This document shows, in pieces, positions 11,333 through 22,717 of a DNA stretch of 64,000 nucleotides. How positions within the stretch are numbered: the stretch's first letter is position 1; every line of letters starts with the position of its first letter. This DNA comes from Anaeramoeba flamelloides (Eukaryota; Metamonada; Anaeramoebidae), in NCBI GenBank assembly GCA_027625915.1, contig JANTQA010000036.1:4149501-4213500 (forward strand), read 5' to 3'. A model generated the notes under the pieces. The model did no database searches. It was given only the letters and a program-made list of their open reading frames with translations, and was not told where the DNA came from. A program made the position numbers and the translations under genes.

Positions 11333-13454
11333 TTTTTTTTTCTTTTTTCCTTTTCTCCTTTTTTTTTGTATCTCTTTTTTTTTTTCTTTTTCTTTTTCCT
11401 TTTTTTTTTCCTTTTCCTTTTTTTTTTCTTTTTCTTTTTTTTTTTCTTTTTCCTTTTCCTTTTCTTTTTTGCTTTCCGTTTTCTTTCTCTTTTCCTTTTC
11501 CTTTCCCGTTTTCCTTCCGTTTTCCTTTTTGATTAATATTATTTATTTGATCATAACTAATTGGCTTTCGTTTGATTATGTGCCCTTTAAATTTTAAATA
11601 TAAAGTAATTACCTTTACTGATAGGCTAAATAATTTGATGGAATTCATGGGTGTCAGATTTAAAGAAAAGGCCTTTAAATAGCCAATTACAGTTTCACAA
11701 TATTCCAAATCCAAAGTGTTATTTTCAGATCTTGCTTCTATTTCTTGTTCTAAGGTAATTAAATGTTTGCCTAAGGGGATCTCATTTTGTAAAAAATAGA
11801 TCCTTTGGGAGACTGCAAAATTTAAGATAACTTTAATTGCTGCGTTGCTAGTTGAGCTCAATAGGCAATTCAAAATAAATTTCTTTTGCATTTGGGTTAC
11901 TGGTTCTGGTATCTCATTACCCATCGTTAGTCCCAAGAGTTTGTTCATGATTTCAAATACAGCGTTTGTTGTTCTTAAATCATGACAAAGCTTGTCATTT
12001 AAAATATTTGTAACCCAATTTGCCAATTCTTCTCTTTTCTCAACATCATTCGTGAAATGGGTGGTTACTATCCGTGTTAGTAATTCATTAAAAACTTCGG
12101 TTTCAGTGTACCCGTGCCTGATCGCCTCAAAAGCTGTTTGAAAAACCTTTTCACCAAAGGAAAAGGTTGGTAGTAAATCCTTGTTAATATAAAACACTCT
12201 CAGGCATTCCCTTAACAAATGAATGATTTCGTGATCCATTTGATCGCCACGAACACCTCCTAATTGGAAGTGAGAGATCTTCTTCTCAATAAATGGAATC
12301 AAGATCTCTTTCCATGTTTCTTCATCAAACCTTTCAGCTATGCCAGCTAAAATTGAGATGGTCGCTCTGGAAATGAAATTGTCATCTAACGCAAGGGAAA
12401 AAAATGGTCTCGAAGAAAGGTTTGGCTGCTTATTGAAAGCCACACTCAGCACATGTAAAAACTCCTGTGACCTTTCCTGATCTCCAATTCCTTTAAACTT
12501 GCTACTCGTTACCCGCTCACATGCCCCGATAATGTTTGCCAAAACATTCTGGTTCTCGATGGAATCAAGGGGGATTATTCCGTGTGTAACCCCATTGCTT
12601 ATCGAATTAATTAAGCACAACGGGAACGCTGAATCAAGATTTTCCTTCCCACTCGATTTTTTCAAGCGGTTCAAAAGAAGGATTATTGGAGTCTTGTCTT
12701 CAACAGAGATGGCACCAAATTCCCAAAACGCGTCCAAACACAAATAATCTGTTGCGCATAACGACAGTTGTTTCAAAATGGTTCCATGGTAATTCTTTCC
12801 AAACAATTTTAAGACTCCCAAAGTTTCAATCCTTTCTGCTTCGTTGAGTTGCATCTCCGCAGACATGAGCACCATTTTGTTGATGTTCAATTCTAAGGGC
12901 AAGCTTTGGATGGACAATGTCTTGGCATACTTTTCTAAAAAGCTTCTGAGTTTGAGAATCGGATCCAGTGATCGCAAGAACTCCAATCTACAATCAGACG
13001 ACATGGACCTAGTATAGGAACCCATCTCCAGGATTGCAATCTTGGAATTAATCTTGCCAACCAATTGCTGAAAGCCAGACCCTATTAATAGCAACCCACT
13101 GAATTTGGGCTTCGTCGTTAAAATGGTCACAATCTTTTGGAATGCTTCCATGAGCTTGTTAATAGGGTAACAGTTTGTCTTTGTGTCCAACAAAAACCAT
13201 CTTGGCGTTGTAGCATCGATCGCTTGGCACGTGGCGTTGATCATATTAGCCAGTGTTTTGTCTTGTTTCTGAATTAATCGCGAATAGATCTGGCTATAAT
13301 ACAAATTGCCATCTTTGTTTTCGTTGTTCAACCTTGGTTGGCTTTTTGCAAACCCAATCGCAGATTTGTACCAAATTTCGAAAATTAAAGATCCACAATC
13401 AGATTGCTCATACGGATCTTTACATCTTAATTTGTCCAGTGCTTTTGAATACAT
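11304..13454 (-). CDS. Large helical (HEAT/ARM-like) protein, N-terminal part
   Basis: Open frame of 716 residues starting at a clear ATG (MYSKALDKLRCKDPYEQSD). Residues 1-630 are dense, well-ordered helical sequence without low complexity, such as LEFLRSLDPILKLRSFLEKY and NLILNKLxxGL-type leucine spacing, suggesting an alpha-solenoid scaffold. The family was not recognised. GC content is visibly higher here than in the flanks, which supports a real and conserved exon. From about residue 635 the frame runs into a Gly-Lys-Glu then pure Lys-Arg tract, encoded by A and G only, before stopping. That tail is probably not protein: a plausible donor (GTTATG) sits at 11557, just before the tract, and an AG acceptor in the tract would lead into the frame ending at 9041. 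The joined product would be about 1400 residues. Confidence 0.75.
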   Translation of the reverse strand: MYSKALDKLRCKDPYEQSDCGSLIFEIWYKSAIGFAKSQPRLNNENKDGNLYYSQIYSRLIQKQDKTLANMINATCQAIDATTPRWFLLDTKTNCYPINKLMEAFQKIVTILTTKPKFSGLLLIGSGFQQLVGKINSKIAILEMGSYTRSMSSDCRLEFLRSLDPILKLRSFLEKYAKTLSIQSLPLELNINKMVLMSAEMQLNEAERIETLGVLKLFGKNYHGTILKQLSLCATDYLCLDAFWEFGAISVEDKTPIILLLNRLKKSSGKENLDSAFPLCLINSISNGVTHGIIPLDSIENQNVLANIIGACERVTSSKFKGIGDQERSQEFLHVLSVAFNKQPNLSSRPFFSLALDDNFISRATISILAGIAERFDEETWKEILIPFIEKKISHFQLGGVRGDQMDHEIIHLLRECLRVFYINKDLLPTFSFGEKVFQTAFEAIRHGYTETEVFNELLTRIVTTHFTNDVEKREELANWVTNILNDKLCHDLRTTNAVFEIMNKLLGLTMGNEIPEPVTQMQKKFILNCLLSSTSNAAIKVILNFAVSQRIYFLQNEIPLGKHLITLEQEIEARSENNTLDLEYCETVIGYLKAFSLNLTPMNSIKLFSLSVKVITLYLKFKGHIIKRKPISYDQINNINQKGKRKENGKGKGKEKENGKQKRKGKGKRKKKRKRKKKGKGKKKGKRKRKKKRDTKKKEKRKKEKKNDKKRKNYL
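11330..11540 (-). repeat. Purine-only microsatellite between two coding frames
   Basis: On the minus strand this is almost uninterrupted A and G (GGAAAA and GAAAAA units). It separates the 716-residue and 763-residue frames and is prone to slippage. It could be the 3' end of an intron or a lysine linker whose length has drifted out of frame. Confidence 0.7.
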
Positions 13455-13756
13455 TTTTGTGCTTGTTTTTTAAATTACTTTTCTTATTGCGGTTTGTTTT
13501 TTTTTTTTTTTTTTTTTTGTGTTTTTTTGCCTTGTTGCGAAAATTTTAACTTTGGAGCAAAAAATGATCAAGTAGAGAGAATGTTCTGATTTTGGTGAAT
13601 TTAAAGAAAATGATATTTGAAAAACAATTTCAATTTGCTTGAGGTTTAACAAGTCACAAAAAACAATTCCGGTGTAGGTTTTTTTTTAAGGGTTGAAGGT
13701 ATTTTGAAAAGATTTCAATTTGAAAAATTGATCCCAAAATAGGGGTTTTAAGGGGA
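13455..13756. promoter_or_regulatory. 5' flank of the helical protein gene
   Basis: About 300 bases with a poly-T run at 13498-13518 and no coding sequence. It presumably holds the promoter of the minus-strand gene starting at 13454. No defined element is seen. Confidence 0.3.
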
Positions 13757-14514
13757 TTAAGGGATTAACATCTAACAAGGAGAAGCCTAGGATCAAGCAT
13801 GTTGTTATTGGACCTTAATCACATTCGTGTTACATGGTTCAAATGTCTCTAAAAAATCGATTAGTCAAGTAGTAATATTTGCTGATTTCTTCAATTGAAA
13901 ATGATCTATGTATTAGTAAAAAACCCAGCAATTTCAGAATAAAATATGCATTTCACCATATATTTAACAGTTGAGTTATCAATATTCAGACTAGTGAGTT
14001 GCAAAATATCTTTCTTAAATTTCTGGCGAAATGTAGATTAGTTACTTAAAAAATTCGTTTTTTTTTTAAAAATTAAATAATTAACAAATAAATTTTTTTG
14101 ACAAATTATTTCTCAAATCATGGAAATATATTGATGACACAAGTAGCTTTATCAAAAGCAAACAAAAATAATCATTTTTTCTGCTTTTATATTGATGATT
14201 ATTGAGTTAATCTTTGAAATTAAAAAATTAAAAAAAATAGTTAATTTTGGAAGTTCTAAATTTAAAATATGAAATACTAGAATACTGTATTTTGGGTTTT
14301 TATTTTTAGGTTTGGAAAAGGAATTAAAAAAATGTTATCCAATTGAAACTTTTTTAATTGTGATCATTAGTAAAAAATGTAAGAATTTATTGTACAATAA
14401 GATTTATCGTAGATTTTTTAGAGCTATTTCAGGCCATGGTGCATTAATAACATTTACACCCAATTACAACATACTTTGATTATAGAGAAATCTATGGTGA
14501 GGTTAATCCCTTAA
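13757..14514. mobile_element. TTAA-ended inverted-repeat element, copy 1
   Basis: Starts TTAAGGGATTAACATCTAAC and ends with the inverse, GGTTAATCCCTTAA, so both ends read TTAAGGGATTAA inward. Inner arms of about 130 bases also pair (TGTTGTTATTGG on the left against CCAATTACAACA on the right, and GTCTCTAAAAAATC against its complement). It has no coding capacity and a length of 758 bases. Copies lie at 19440-20199 and 43957-44110, and a relative at 54581-55520. The TTAA at both ends recalls piggyBac-type target choice, but no transposase is present and that link is inference. Confidence 0.65.
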
Positions 14515-15679
14515 GGATGGAAGTTTGTAATGAAAATCTCTAGATTTATCACAAACTCTATACTTTTATCTTGATTAAGGTTTTTATGATCTTTTATTCA
14601 TTGGCTAAGAGAGTATCTACCGTTTAACAATTTTGATTGCCAGAGTTTATTTGAAAAGGAATTCTTCAAATCGATTTCTTTATCAAAGTATATTATAATT
14701 TTAATGAATTTGAGAGTGGGATATATCAAATATAACAAGTGGTCTAGATCTAAAAAATATCGCATCATTTTTCATATATATTTTAATATTTTTGCTTGGG
14801 AAAAATGGCCATAGTCTAAAATTTTTTAATACTAATAAAAAAAAAAGGAAATGAAAATCAATGAAAAAATTGATCAAGAAAAAATAAATAAAAATCCTTT
14901 ATTTCTTGAACTTGTCGGTAAATTTTAATAGAATTACTTCTTCCTTACTTGGTTTTATTTTTAATTCTTAATGGAAAACTTTTGTTTGAGAAATTTTTGA
15001 TTAACTAATTACTTCTTAAAATTATGGTTATTTTCAAAATGAATTTAAAAATCCCTTTTTCATTTAATTTATCCAATTCTAATTTTGATTTATGAAATAA
15101 GATGTTATTTATATTTTTCAGAAATAAAGATTTATTGGACAAATTACTTGGATTTGAAAATTATTTATTTTTCATTAAAATTAAAAACTCAAAATTTTTC
15201 TGAAAAATGATTGAAATTTTTTCTAAATTTTTCAATTTTTCTTTTTTTTATAGGTTGAAAAATTTTTTAGTTTGTTTTTTGATTTCGAGAATTCGATCCT
15301 TGTTTTCTTTAATTTTTGGAATAGAGTATTTGTTTTGGCTTTGTTTGATAAAAATAGTTGAAAAAACGAATCTTGAAAATAAATTTGTAAAATAATAATA
15401 ATAAATAGTAATGTGGTGAGATATTCAAGGCCATCAAATAAATAACTTTTTTCTTTTTGAGAAGTTATGGCTGGTATCGAAAAATTTGAAGAAATTTAAT
15501 TTATCAAATAATTTATACAAAATAACAGTGATGTTTTCAAAATCTTAACTTATTATTAAATCCAAGAAAAACAACAAAATATATAGTTACCTTGATTGTT
15601 TATTTATAATTATAATAATTGGTATTGCGATCAAAGCTGTCTGATCAATTTAAAAAATAGTGGATTAATACAAAATGAA
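14515..15679. other. AT-rich intergenic, nothing recognised
   Basis: No gene, RNA or repeat could be supported. A 62-residue plus-strand frame at 15207-15395 is Phe-Leu-rich translation of T-runs. Confidence 0.4.
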
Positions 15680-16095
15680 GAGTTGTTTTTATTGAGAACA
15701 ATCTTATTTATTTTGTTAATATATGACTATCTTTTTTTTTAGAAGAAATTGAATTAATGAATGAGAAATAAATATTTGGAATCTTTCATAATTTTTATTT
15801 GGGGTCCATTAAAAAATAAATAAAAAAGTGAAAAATATTCGAATAAAAATTGGGTAAAAAAATGGTAAAAAAAATTAAGTTTTTTGATTGGATCAAAAAA
15901 ATAAAAAGTAGGGTTACTTATCGAAAATTAGAAACAAAACCAAAGAGAACTTTATCTGGTCTACAAGTGAGATTTCTCAAAAGTAAAAAAAGATAAAAAA
16001 ATAGTTCCACAGAGGCTCGAACTCTGGACATCTGCGTTATTAGCACAGCGCTCTGCCGACTGAGCTATGGAACTGTCAAAAAAGATGTCTTTTTT
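15680..16095. repeat. Segmental duplication carrying tRNA-Ile, copy 1
   Basis: About 415 bases closely matching 18910-19335: shared blocks include GAATTAATGAATGAGAAATA, GTCCATTAAAAAATAAATAA and AAAGAGAACTTTATCT, ending in an identical tRNA. Flank identity drops outside this segment, so it is a discrete duplication of a tRNA gene with its 3' region. Confidence 0.75.
16002..16074 (-). tRNA. tRNA-Ile (anticodon AAU), copy 1
   Basis: A 73-base cloverleaf without intron. Acceptor AGTTCCA pairs with TGGAACT, followed by discriminator A. D arm GCTC..GAGC. Anticodon stem CTGTG/CGCAG around loop CTAATAA, giving anticodon AAT. T arm CAGAG/CTCTG around TTCGAGC. The B-box-like GTTCGAGCC is present. A T-run follows directly on the minus strand, a normal RNA polymerase III stop. 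The core GTGCTAATAACGC is typical of eukaryotic tRNA-Ile. Confidence 0.96.
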
Positions 16096-18175
16096 TTCTC
16101 ATAAATAAATTGATTTGTTACAAAATTACCAACTGTTTTTAAACAAAATTTCATATCTCAGTAAAATTTTATTATTCATTTTTTCACATTTCTCAAAATA
16201 AAATCCTCAAAATCAAAACTTATATAATATCATAAACTCAATTTACAAATTCGTTAATGAACAATATTCAGTCTTTGAAATGTTCAAACTAAAAATATAT
16301 CTCTAATACAAACAAAATTTATATACAACTACGAATTACAATTTAAAGATCATAAAAATAGATATTAAAATAGTCAACTTATGAACCTCAAAACAGTAAA
16401 ATTTAATTTTCGTCTTTAAGAAAGAGAAAAATGTATCTGCTCGATTCTTCTCATCTTTTTAAACCCAATAACTAAAAAAAATTAACTTTAATCCAATTAG
16501 TTATTTTATTTTCAAAAAATAAAGGTTTAAAATCCATGAAATTTGAAAAAAGATTTACTTTTGTTGGGTCCATCGACTTGTTATTTTGATTCTCAGATGA
16601 GGGATCTTTGACTTTGACAGGGATTTAACTTTGGTTCAAAAAGCCAATAATTTTCATTTTTTCTTTTTTTTTTTCAAAAATCCGAATTAATCTGATTAAT
16701 GTTAATAGATTGTAAGGTATTAAAGAATAAATTTTGATTTTTAAATTGCCAATTGAAATTTTCATTTCCCATTTACTTGATTACCAAAAAAAAAAAAACT
16801 GAAAAAATCCAAATAAAGCCTAATCTGAAAAACAAATATAAATTTACAACACACAAATCAATATTTTTTTGATTTATTATCAACCAAAATAATGCCCTTA
16901 CACTCTTCAATTTGATATTTCTGAAAAAAAAAAGAAAAATTTCATTCTTTAAGTAACAGTAAAACTCCATATCAAGTTGAAGATTTAGTATCTATGAACC
17001 AAAATAACCTGAAATTTTTCCTAAAAAAAGAAAATCTTTATTTTATATTCTATATGAATTGTAAACCTCAACAGATCCTTCCTTAAACAAAAAATCTTTA
17101 TTATAAATACAATAGTTTTTTTTTTGTTTTCAAAGTTGGAATCTAAAAGCTAGTAATCTAAAACTTTCTTAATAACTCATTTTACATCTACACATATTAA
17201 CCTTTACAACTTAATTATGAAACTATATAAATTCATTTATTGGAAAATTGAAGTAAAAAATACTCAAAAATCGCAATTTAAAATGTTGACAAAAAAATCA
17301 CTATGTATTGAGTGTAAAATCCGTATTACAAATTAAAACTAATGATTTTCTTTCTTTCTTTCTTATACCAATAACAGATCTAATTCAAAATTAAAATGTA
17401 TTCAATAGGTAAAATAAATATAGAAGTTTAACTTTACAGATCTTTTGTGAAAAATTTGAGATAAAGAATCCTGATTTTTTAACAATTTTTATACATTTTT
17501 CCAATTTTTTTAGAAAGGTGTGGATTTTTTTTAATATTATCAATTTTGTCTCAATTTATCGATCTCTATTTTTCAAGAAAAATTTTATATTTGGTCGTGA
17601 TTTTTTTGAATTTCTTTAAAGTTGGGATTTCTCTAAGAACAAAATATTATATCTATTTCTGTTCATTAATGTTTTTTTTTTTTTTCAATTAATTCTTCAA
17701 AGTTCTTCAAAGAAGTAATATCACTTTTAATGTTATCACATTAACCCACAAATACATGTTTTTATTTTTATTTTGTTTTTACTAATTGTATTAATGAGGG
17801 GCTTCTTAGTATTTTCTTCAGATACACAGCAAATTCTAAAGTTTCATTTTGATTAAGAATCTTAGGTTCCTCAGTCCATCAATTAAAAAAAATTACTTTT
17901 CAATTAAAAATGATGTTTTTTGAATTTTTTTTGGAATTTATTTTTTTGGTTCAAGTCAAAAACCTCGATTACCAAACCTTGAAAAATACACCAAAGAAAT
18001 TATTGATCCAATTATTTTTTCATTTATTTCAGAGTATTAGTACAAAAATACTTATAAACTCCAAAATTGATTAATTTCCAGATAAACCAATACCACGCCT
18101 CTTAATTACTTCTTGGTGGTCGTTTGTATTTTCAAAAAAAAAAAAAAAATAATTTTTTTTTCATAAAAATAAGCC
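16096..18175. other. Long AT-rich intergenic region, nothing recognised
   Basis: No coding sequence, RNA or clear repeat pair was found in about 2 kb. A 65-residue minus-strand frame at 16773-16970 looks like chance, being Phe and Leu runs from homopolymers. Confidence 0.4.
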
Positions 18176-18712
18176 CCATTACTAAATTTTGGACCGAAAA
18201 ATCAAAAATAGTTATTTAAAAAAAAAACCAATTTATTGTATTTTTCCAAACCTAAGAAAAAACCACATTTAAGTTGCCCATTATTAATGTTTTTATAAGT
18301 AATAATTTTCATCCAAACAAAAGAAAAAAATATAAAACAAAAAAAATAAAAATATGTGTGTCCAAGTTTGAAACAAGCTGAACAATAAAATATATTGGTA
18401 AATATGTTGTAATTTCACCAACAATTGTTGATTGATCAAATGATAAGATAACATGGGCTAATTGTATGTTGTTTTTCAATATTACAAACTCAAAACCAAC
18501 CTTCTATTAACCATTGGAAAAAAATCCCAGATCTAACCAAAGAGATTTCAAAACTGGAAAAATGGAAATGAAAACAAAACTCAAAAAACAAAAAATAAAA
18601 TAGTTTGTAAAATCAAAAATATTTCTGAATTGAACGTAAAGAGTGGTATTGTTATTCTAACAATTGTTTAAACCATGTCCAAAATTTTTGGAATTTAGTT
18701 TAGTCTTATTGT
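18176..18712 (-). mobile_element. Non-autonomous element, TCCAAAAATTTGG family, copy A
   Basis: About 535 bases; the end near 18690 reads TCCAAAATTTTTGGAAT and the other end ACTAAATTTTGGACC. It matches copies B (28886-29428) and C (52248-52797) in inverse orientation, and D and E (31985-32525 and 50083-50605) in the same orientation as itself. Shared inner blocks include CAACAATTGTTGATTGATCA and AACCTTCTATTAACCATT. No coding capacity. Confidence 0.65.
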
Positions 18713-18909
18713 ATCTTTTAGTAAAGAATCACCATAACTTTAATCGAAATGATAGAATAGTTATTGTTTTGTATACAAAGAATTCATTGTGAAACGCCAA
18801 CCTTAAATTTTACATTTTTTTTTTTGAATGAGAATTCTGATTTATAGATCAGTTCTTGGATCTAATCCACAAGTTTTTTGTTTTTGGCAATTTTTACTCT
18901 TGTTTAATA

Positions 18910-19335
18910 ACAATTAATGTTAGATTTTTTTATTGAGAACAAACTTATTCTTTTTTATTAATATAGGATCATCTTTTATTTGTTAAAGAATTGAATTAAT
19001 GAATGAGAAATAATTATTTAGAATCTTTCATATTTTTTTTTCAGTCCATTAAAAAATAAATAAAAAAGTGAAAAATATTCGAAAAATTGGGTAAAAAAAT
19101 TGTAAAAAAAATCAAGTTTTTTGATTGGATCAAAAAAAATAAAAGTAAGTTTTTGATTTCGAAAATTAAAAACAAAAACAAAGAGAACTTTATCTCTTCT
19201 ACAATTGAGATATCTCAAAAGTAAAAAAAGATAAAAAAATAGTTCCACAGAGGCTCGAACTCTGGACATCTGCGTTATTAGCACAGCGCTCTGCCGACTG
19301 AGCTATGGAACTGTCAAAAAAGATGCCTTTTCTTT
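18910..19335. repeat. Segmental duplication carrying tRNA-Ile, copy 2
   Basis: Second copy of the 15680-16095 segment, same orientation, about 3.2 kb away. The upstream flank has small insertions and deletions relative to copy 1, while the tRNA part is identical, as expected if only the tRNA is under selection. Confidence 0.75.
19240..19312 (-). tRNA. tRNA-Ile (anticodon AAU), copy 2
   Basis: Same 73-base sequence as the copy at 16002-16074, with all stems intact, anticodon AAT, discriminator A and a T-run terminator directly downstream on the minus strand. Probably functional, since all cloverleaf features are kept while the flanks have diverged. Confidence 0.96.
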
Positions 19336-19439
19336 TTCTTAAATTTATTTAAAATATTTAAAACTATTATATATTTAAGTAAACCCAAAATCTTCACTTT
19401 TCAAAACACAATTCTATTGCAATCAAAAAAACCGTACTC

Positions 19440-20199
19440 CAAGGAATCACATCAATCAAGACAAAAAATAAGATTCAAATATGTTGTAATTGGATGAAAA
19501 TAACATGTCTCATAATTTTAATTATAACCTCAACAATTAATCAATAAAGTAGTAATCGAGGCTGATATACGAATTCAAAATGATTTATTTATTAATAAAA
19601 AACCCAAATAATTTCAGAAAAAAGTCTGTCATTAGACACAGATTTAAAGAATTAATTATCAATATTCAGACTTCAGAGTTACAAAATATATTATTTAAAA
19701 TTGTAGCGAAATCTAGATTAATCACCAAAAAATTAAAATTTTTCAAAAAATTAAATAATTAATAAATAAGAGATTATTTTTACCAATTATTCCCCAAATA
19801 TGAGAAACGTATTAATGTTCCAATTAACTTTATTGTAAAAATAAAGAAAACTAATATGTCTTTTGGGTTTTGTATTGATAATTACTCAGTTTATCTTTGA
19901 AATACAAAAAAATAAAAAAAGTTACCTTTGGAAGCCATCAATATGAATTATTAAATTCTACAATACTAATTATTTTAAGTTTCTATTTTTATATTATATA
20001 ATAAGGAATTAAAAAAAACAATCAAATATTGGTAATTTTTAATAATGATCCATAGTAAAAAATGTAATAATCTATTGTGTAATAAGATTTATAATAGATT
20101 TTTTAGAGACATTTGAAGCCATGGCGCACTAATATCATCTATACCCAATTACAACATACTTTGATTATAAGGAAATCTATGATGAGTCTAATCCCTTAA
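19440..20199. mobile_element. TTAA-ended inverted-repeat element, copy 2
   Basis: Matches 13757-14514 in the same orientation: shared blocks include AATTTCAGAAAAA-type sequence, AGATTTTTTAGAG and CCAATTACAACATACTTTGA. The right end is kept (TAATCCCTTAA at 20189-20199). The left end is worn and lacks a clear TTAAGGG. More decayed than copy 1; no coding capacity. Confidence 0.6.
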
Positions 20200-20510
20200 T
20201 TACAAAAAATTTCAATCTTTTCTAACTTTACTATCAAATTCTTTCATATAAAACAAATAAAAAGCTGATAGATTAAATTTTAAGAAAAGAGAATTGTTTA
20301 TCTACATACAAAAACAAATCAATTCCTTTTAATAAACGAAATTTGAACTGGTTATTTTTAATTTTTAATTTTTGTTCAACTTTATAATCCAATTAATTCA
20401 GCTATCTAAAATAGAGCTTAAAAAATAGGTGTTCAATTATATTTTCCTTCAAGTAAATAATATATTGTTTGTTAAATCATTCACAAAATTTTAGGTCATT
20501 TCTACTATAT

Positions 20511-20545
<35 letters not shown>

Positions 20546-21312
20546 AAGATTTAAATTCTGTGTGACTCTTGTTAAGGGTCTTAATGATTTTATTAAAAGT
20601 AAACACCCTTTCACTCAAAGTATTCTAAAAATGCAAATTTCACTTTATTTTAACAATCAACCAAATAATAAAGATAAAAAATAATCAAAATAATAAACCC
20701 CAGAGTAGGGTTGATATTCAAAAAAGAAATCTAAGAAGAATATAGTTTTTTTTTACGATAAAAAAAAAAGCCAATTATAGAAAATATCGGTTTTTGATTC
20801 TACAAAAATTATTCTTTTTCAAATTATTTCTAAATTTTCAAAAATACATCAACAAAATATTTTGTACAACAAATTTTTCTGCTTTGATTATACTTTTTAG
20901 GCCATTATCTGGATTTTATATAATATCAGAATTTGTATCTAATATACAGGTATTATCTTAGTTATCATAATTTGAATCCAATTTTAACATTTTATTGATA
21001 AATACTTTTTTTTTCTTTGTGGTAATTTTGGAAACTTTATCGTGATAAAAAGGTGGGTTATTAAATCCACCCATATAATTCTAAAAAAAAATTAAATTAT
21101 TATTGAATAAAAGAAAATTACACTCTAAATCTCATTCATCTTGAATTTATATGAATATAATTTCAACGTAAAATCATTGGATTATTGTTTTTTCATTGAA
21201 ATTACAGAAAGAACTTATTTTTAGGGTTTAAAAGTAAAAGAAAAAAATTGATTTGAAAAAAGGAAAAAAGAAAAAAAAATTTAAAAATTAGAAATTTAAA
21301 AAAGTTTTATAA
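20200..21312. other. AT-rich intergenic with an AT dinucleotide repeat
   Basis: Holds a microsatellite of (AT)n at about 20514-20541. No gene or RNA seen. Confidence 0.5.
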
Positions 21313-22180
21313 CCATTGTGAAATAAAATTGGGTAATTCAAAAAAATTGGGTCAGTCGAAAAATAGTTTCGTTTTTTAATATCGCTAATTTTCACCAAAT
21401 GATTTTTGATCAAAGTATGATTTTTTTGAACAAACCTTACATTTAAGAAAAACCAAAGTCACTATAAATTATAATTTTCAAAGGCAATATTATTTTGTTG
21501 CATAATGACGTTTTCAAATTGCTTTGGAAGGCTAAAAATACACAAATTTACTTTTAATTGAAAACTTTACTATAATGGTAATGTTTTTTTATTAGATTAC
21601 ATTCCTCGATCTAGTTAATCATTGTTTGGGAAGACCAAAAAATAATAATTATTTTGTTTTAAAGTTTGTATATAAGGATTTTTAGAATTTAAATGGTTTC
21701 TGAAATCTTAATATTTGGTTATTTTGTAGTTTTTAATATAAAACATTAGTGGAAAATGATCACTTTTGAAAAAATATCTTTTATGGAAAATTTTCTGTCT
21801 CAATTTGGTTTAAAAGGATATTTAAGATTAACCTTTATAAATTCACGTTATCTAACAATGATAAATATCATATTGAATTAATAGATTTTAATATTTCCTA
21901 ATAAATAGTTCTCTTATTTTTAGTAAAGTTTACAATTAAAATTCAATTTGTGTATAGTTAGACTTCCACAGTAATTCTAAAAGTTCAAAATGCAACGAAA
22001 TAATATTGTTTCTTGGAAATTATAATTGATAGCGACTTTGGTTTTTCTTAAATATAAGATTTGTTCATAAAATGATTCCTTGATCAAAAATCATTTTGCA
22101 AAAATTAGCTATTTATAAAACGAAAACAAATTTTTTTGTGACCCAATTTTTTTTAATTACCCAATTTTTTTTCACAATGG
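21313..22180. mobile_element. Fold-back element with inverted arms of about 285 bases
   Basis: The ends are CCATTGTGAAA and TTTCACAATGG. The arms, 21313-21600 and 21900-22180, pair almost throughout, with AAAATTGGGTAATT, AATGATTTTTGATCAA and AAGAAAAACCAAAGTC present in both. The centre is about 300 bases and non-coding. The arms are more alike than in most other elements here, so it is relatively young. Family unknown. Confidence 0.75.
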
Positions 22181-22717
22181 CAAGATATAATTGGTAAAAA
22201 ATCAAAAAAAAAAAAAAACCAACATTATCTTGAATTAAGAACACTCAGAATCACAGCCACGAAACTTTTGGTTAATTTATTTAATTTGATAATCAATCAT
22301 GAATATTCATATGAAAGATCGTTCTTTTATTGATATTATTTCTTTTTTCTTTTTTGATCGTGTTTTTTCTTGAAAAATTTATTTATTTTTTGCTTTTTCG
22401 TTTTTATTTTCAAGTTACGATACTTTCATGTTTTCAGTATCTCATCATTGAAAAGTAACCACTTAATCTTTTTCCTTTGTAACATTTCTTCCCAATAAAA
22501 AGAAAATTCGATCAGGTGGAGAAAATGGAAAAAAAAACAAAAAATTAAATTATTCATTATTTATTACAATTTGAAAATAAATAAATTCTTAAATTAAAAA
22601 CAAGCAATATTAAAAAAAAAAAAAATAAATAAATAAAAAAAAACAAACGAATCAAATTAAATTCTCAAATTTTACGATCAAAGTCCAAAAAAAATTTGCA
22701 ATTGGAAATTTGAAAAT
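22181..22717. other. 3' flank of the coiled-coil gene
   Basis: AT-rich sequence with A-runs and no gene. It presumably includes the 3' UTR of the minus-strand gene ending at 22718. Confidence 0.35.

Noticed and set aside
11326-11532. Plus-strand Phe-Pro-Leu frame
   Set aside because: Translation of the complement of the purine microsatellite.
9041-13454. Identity as CNOT1, NELF, Mediator or Integrator subunit
   Set aside because: The general helical style fits, but no specific family motif could be recalled and matched, so no name is given.
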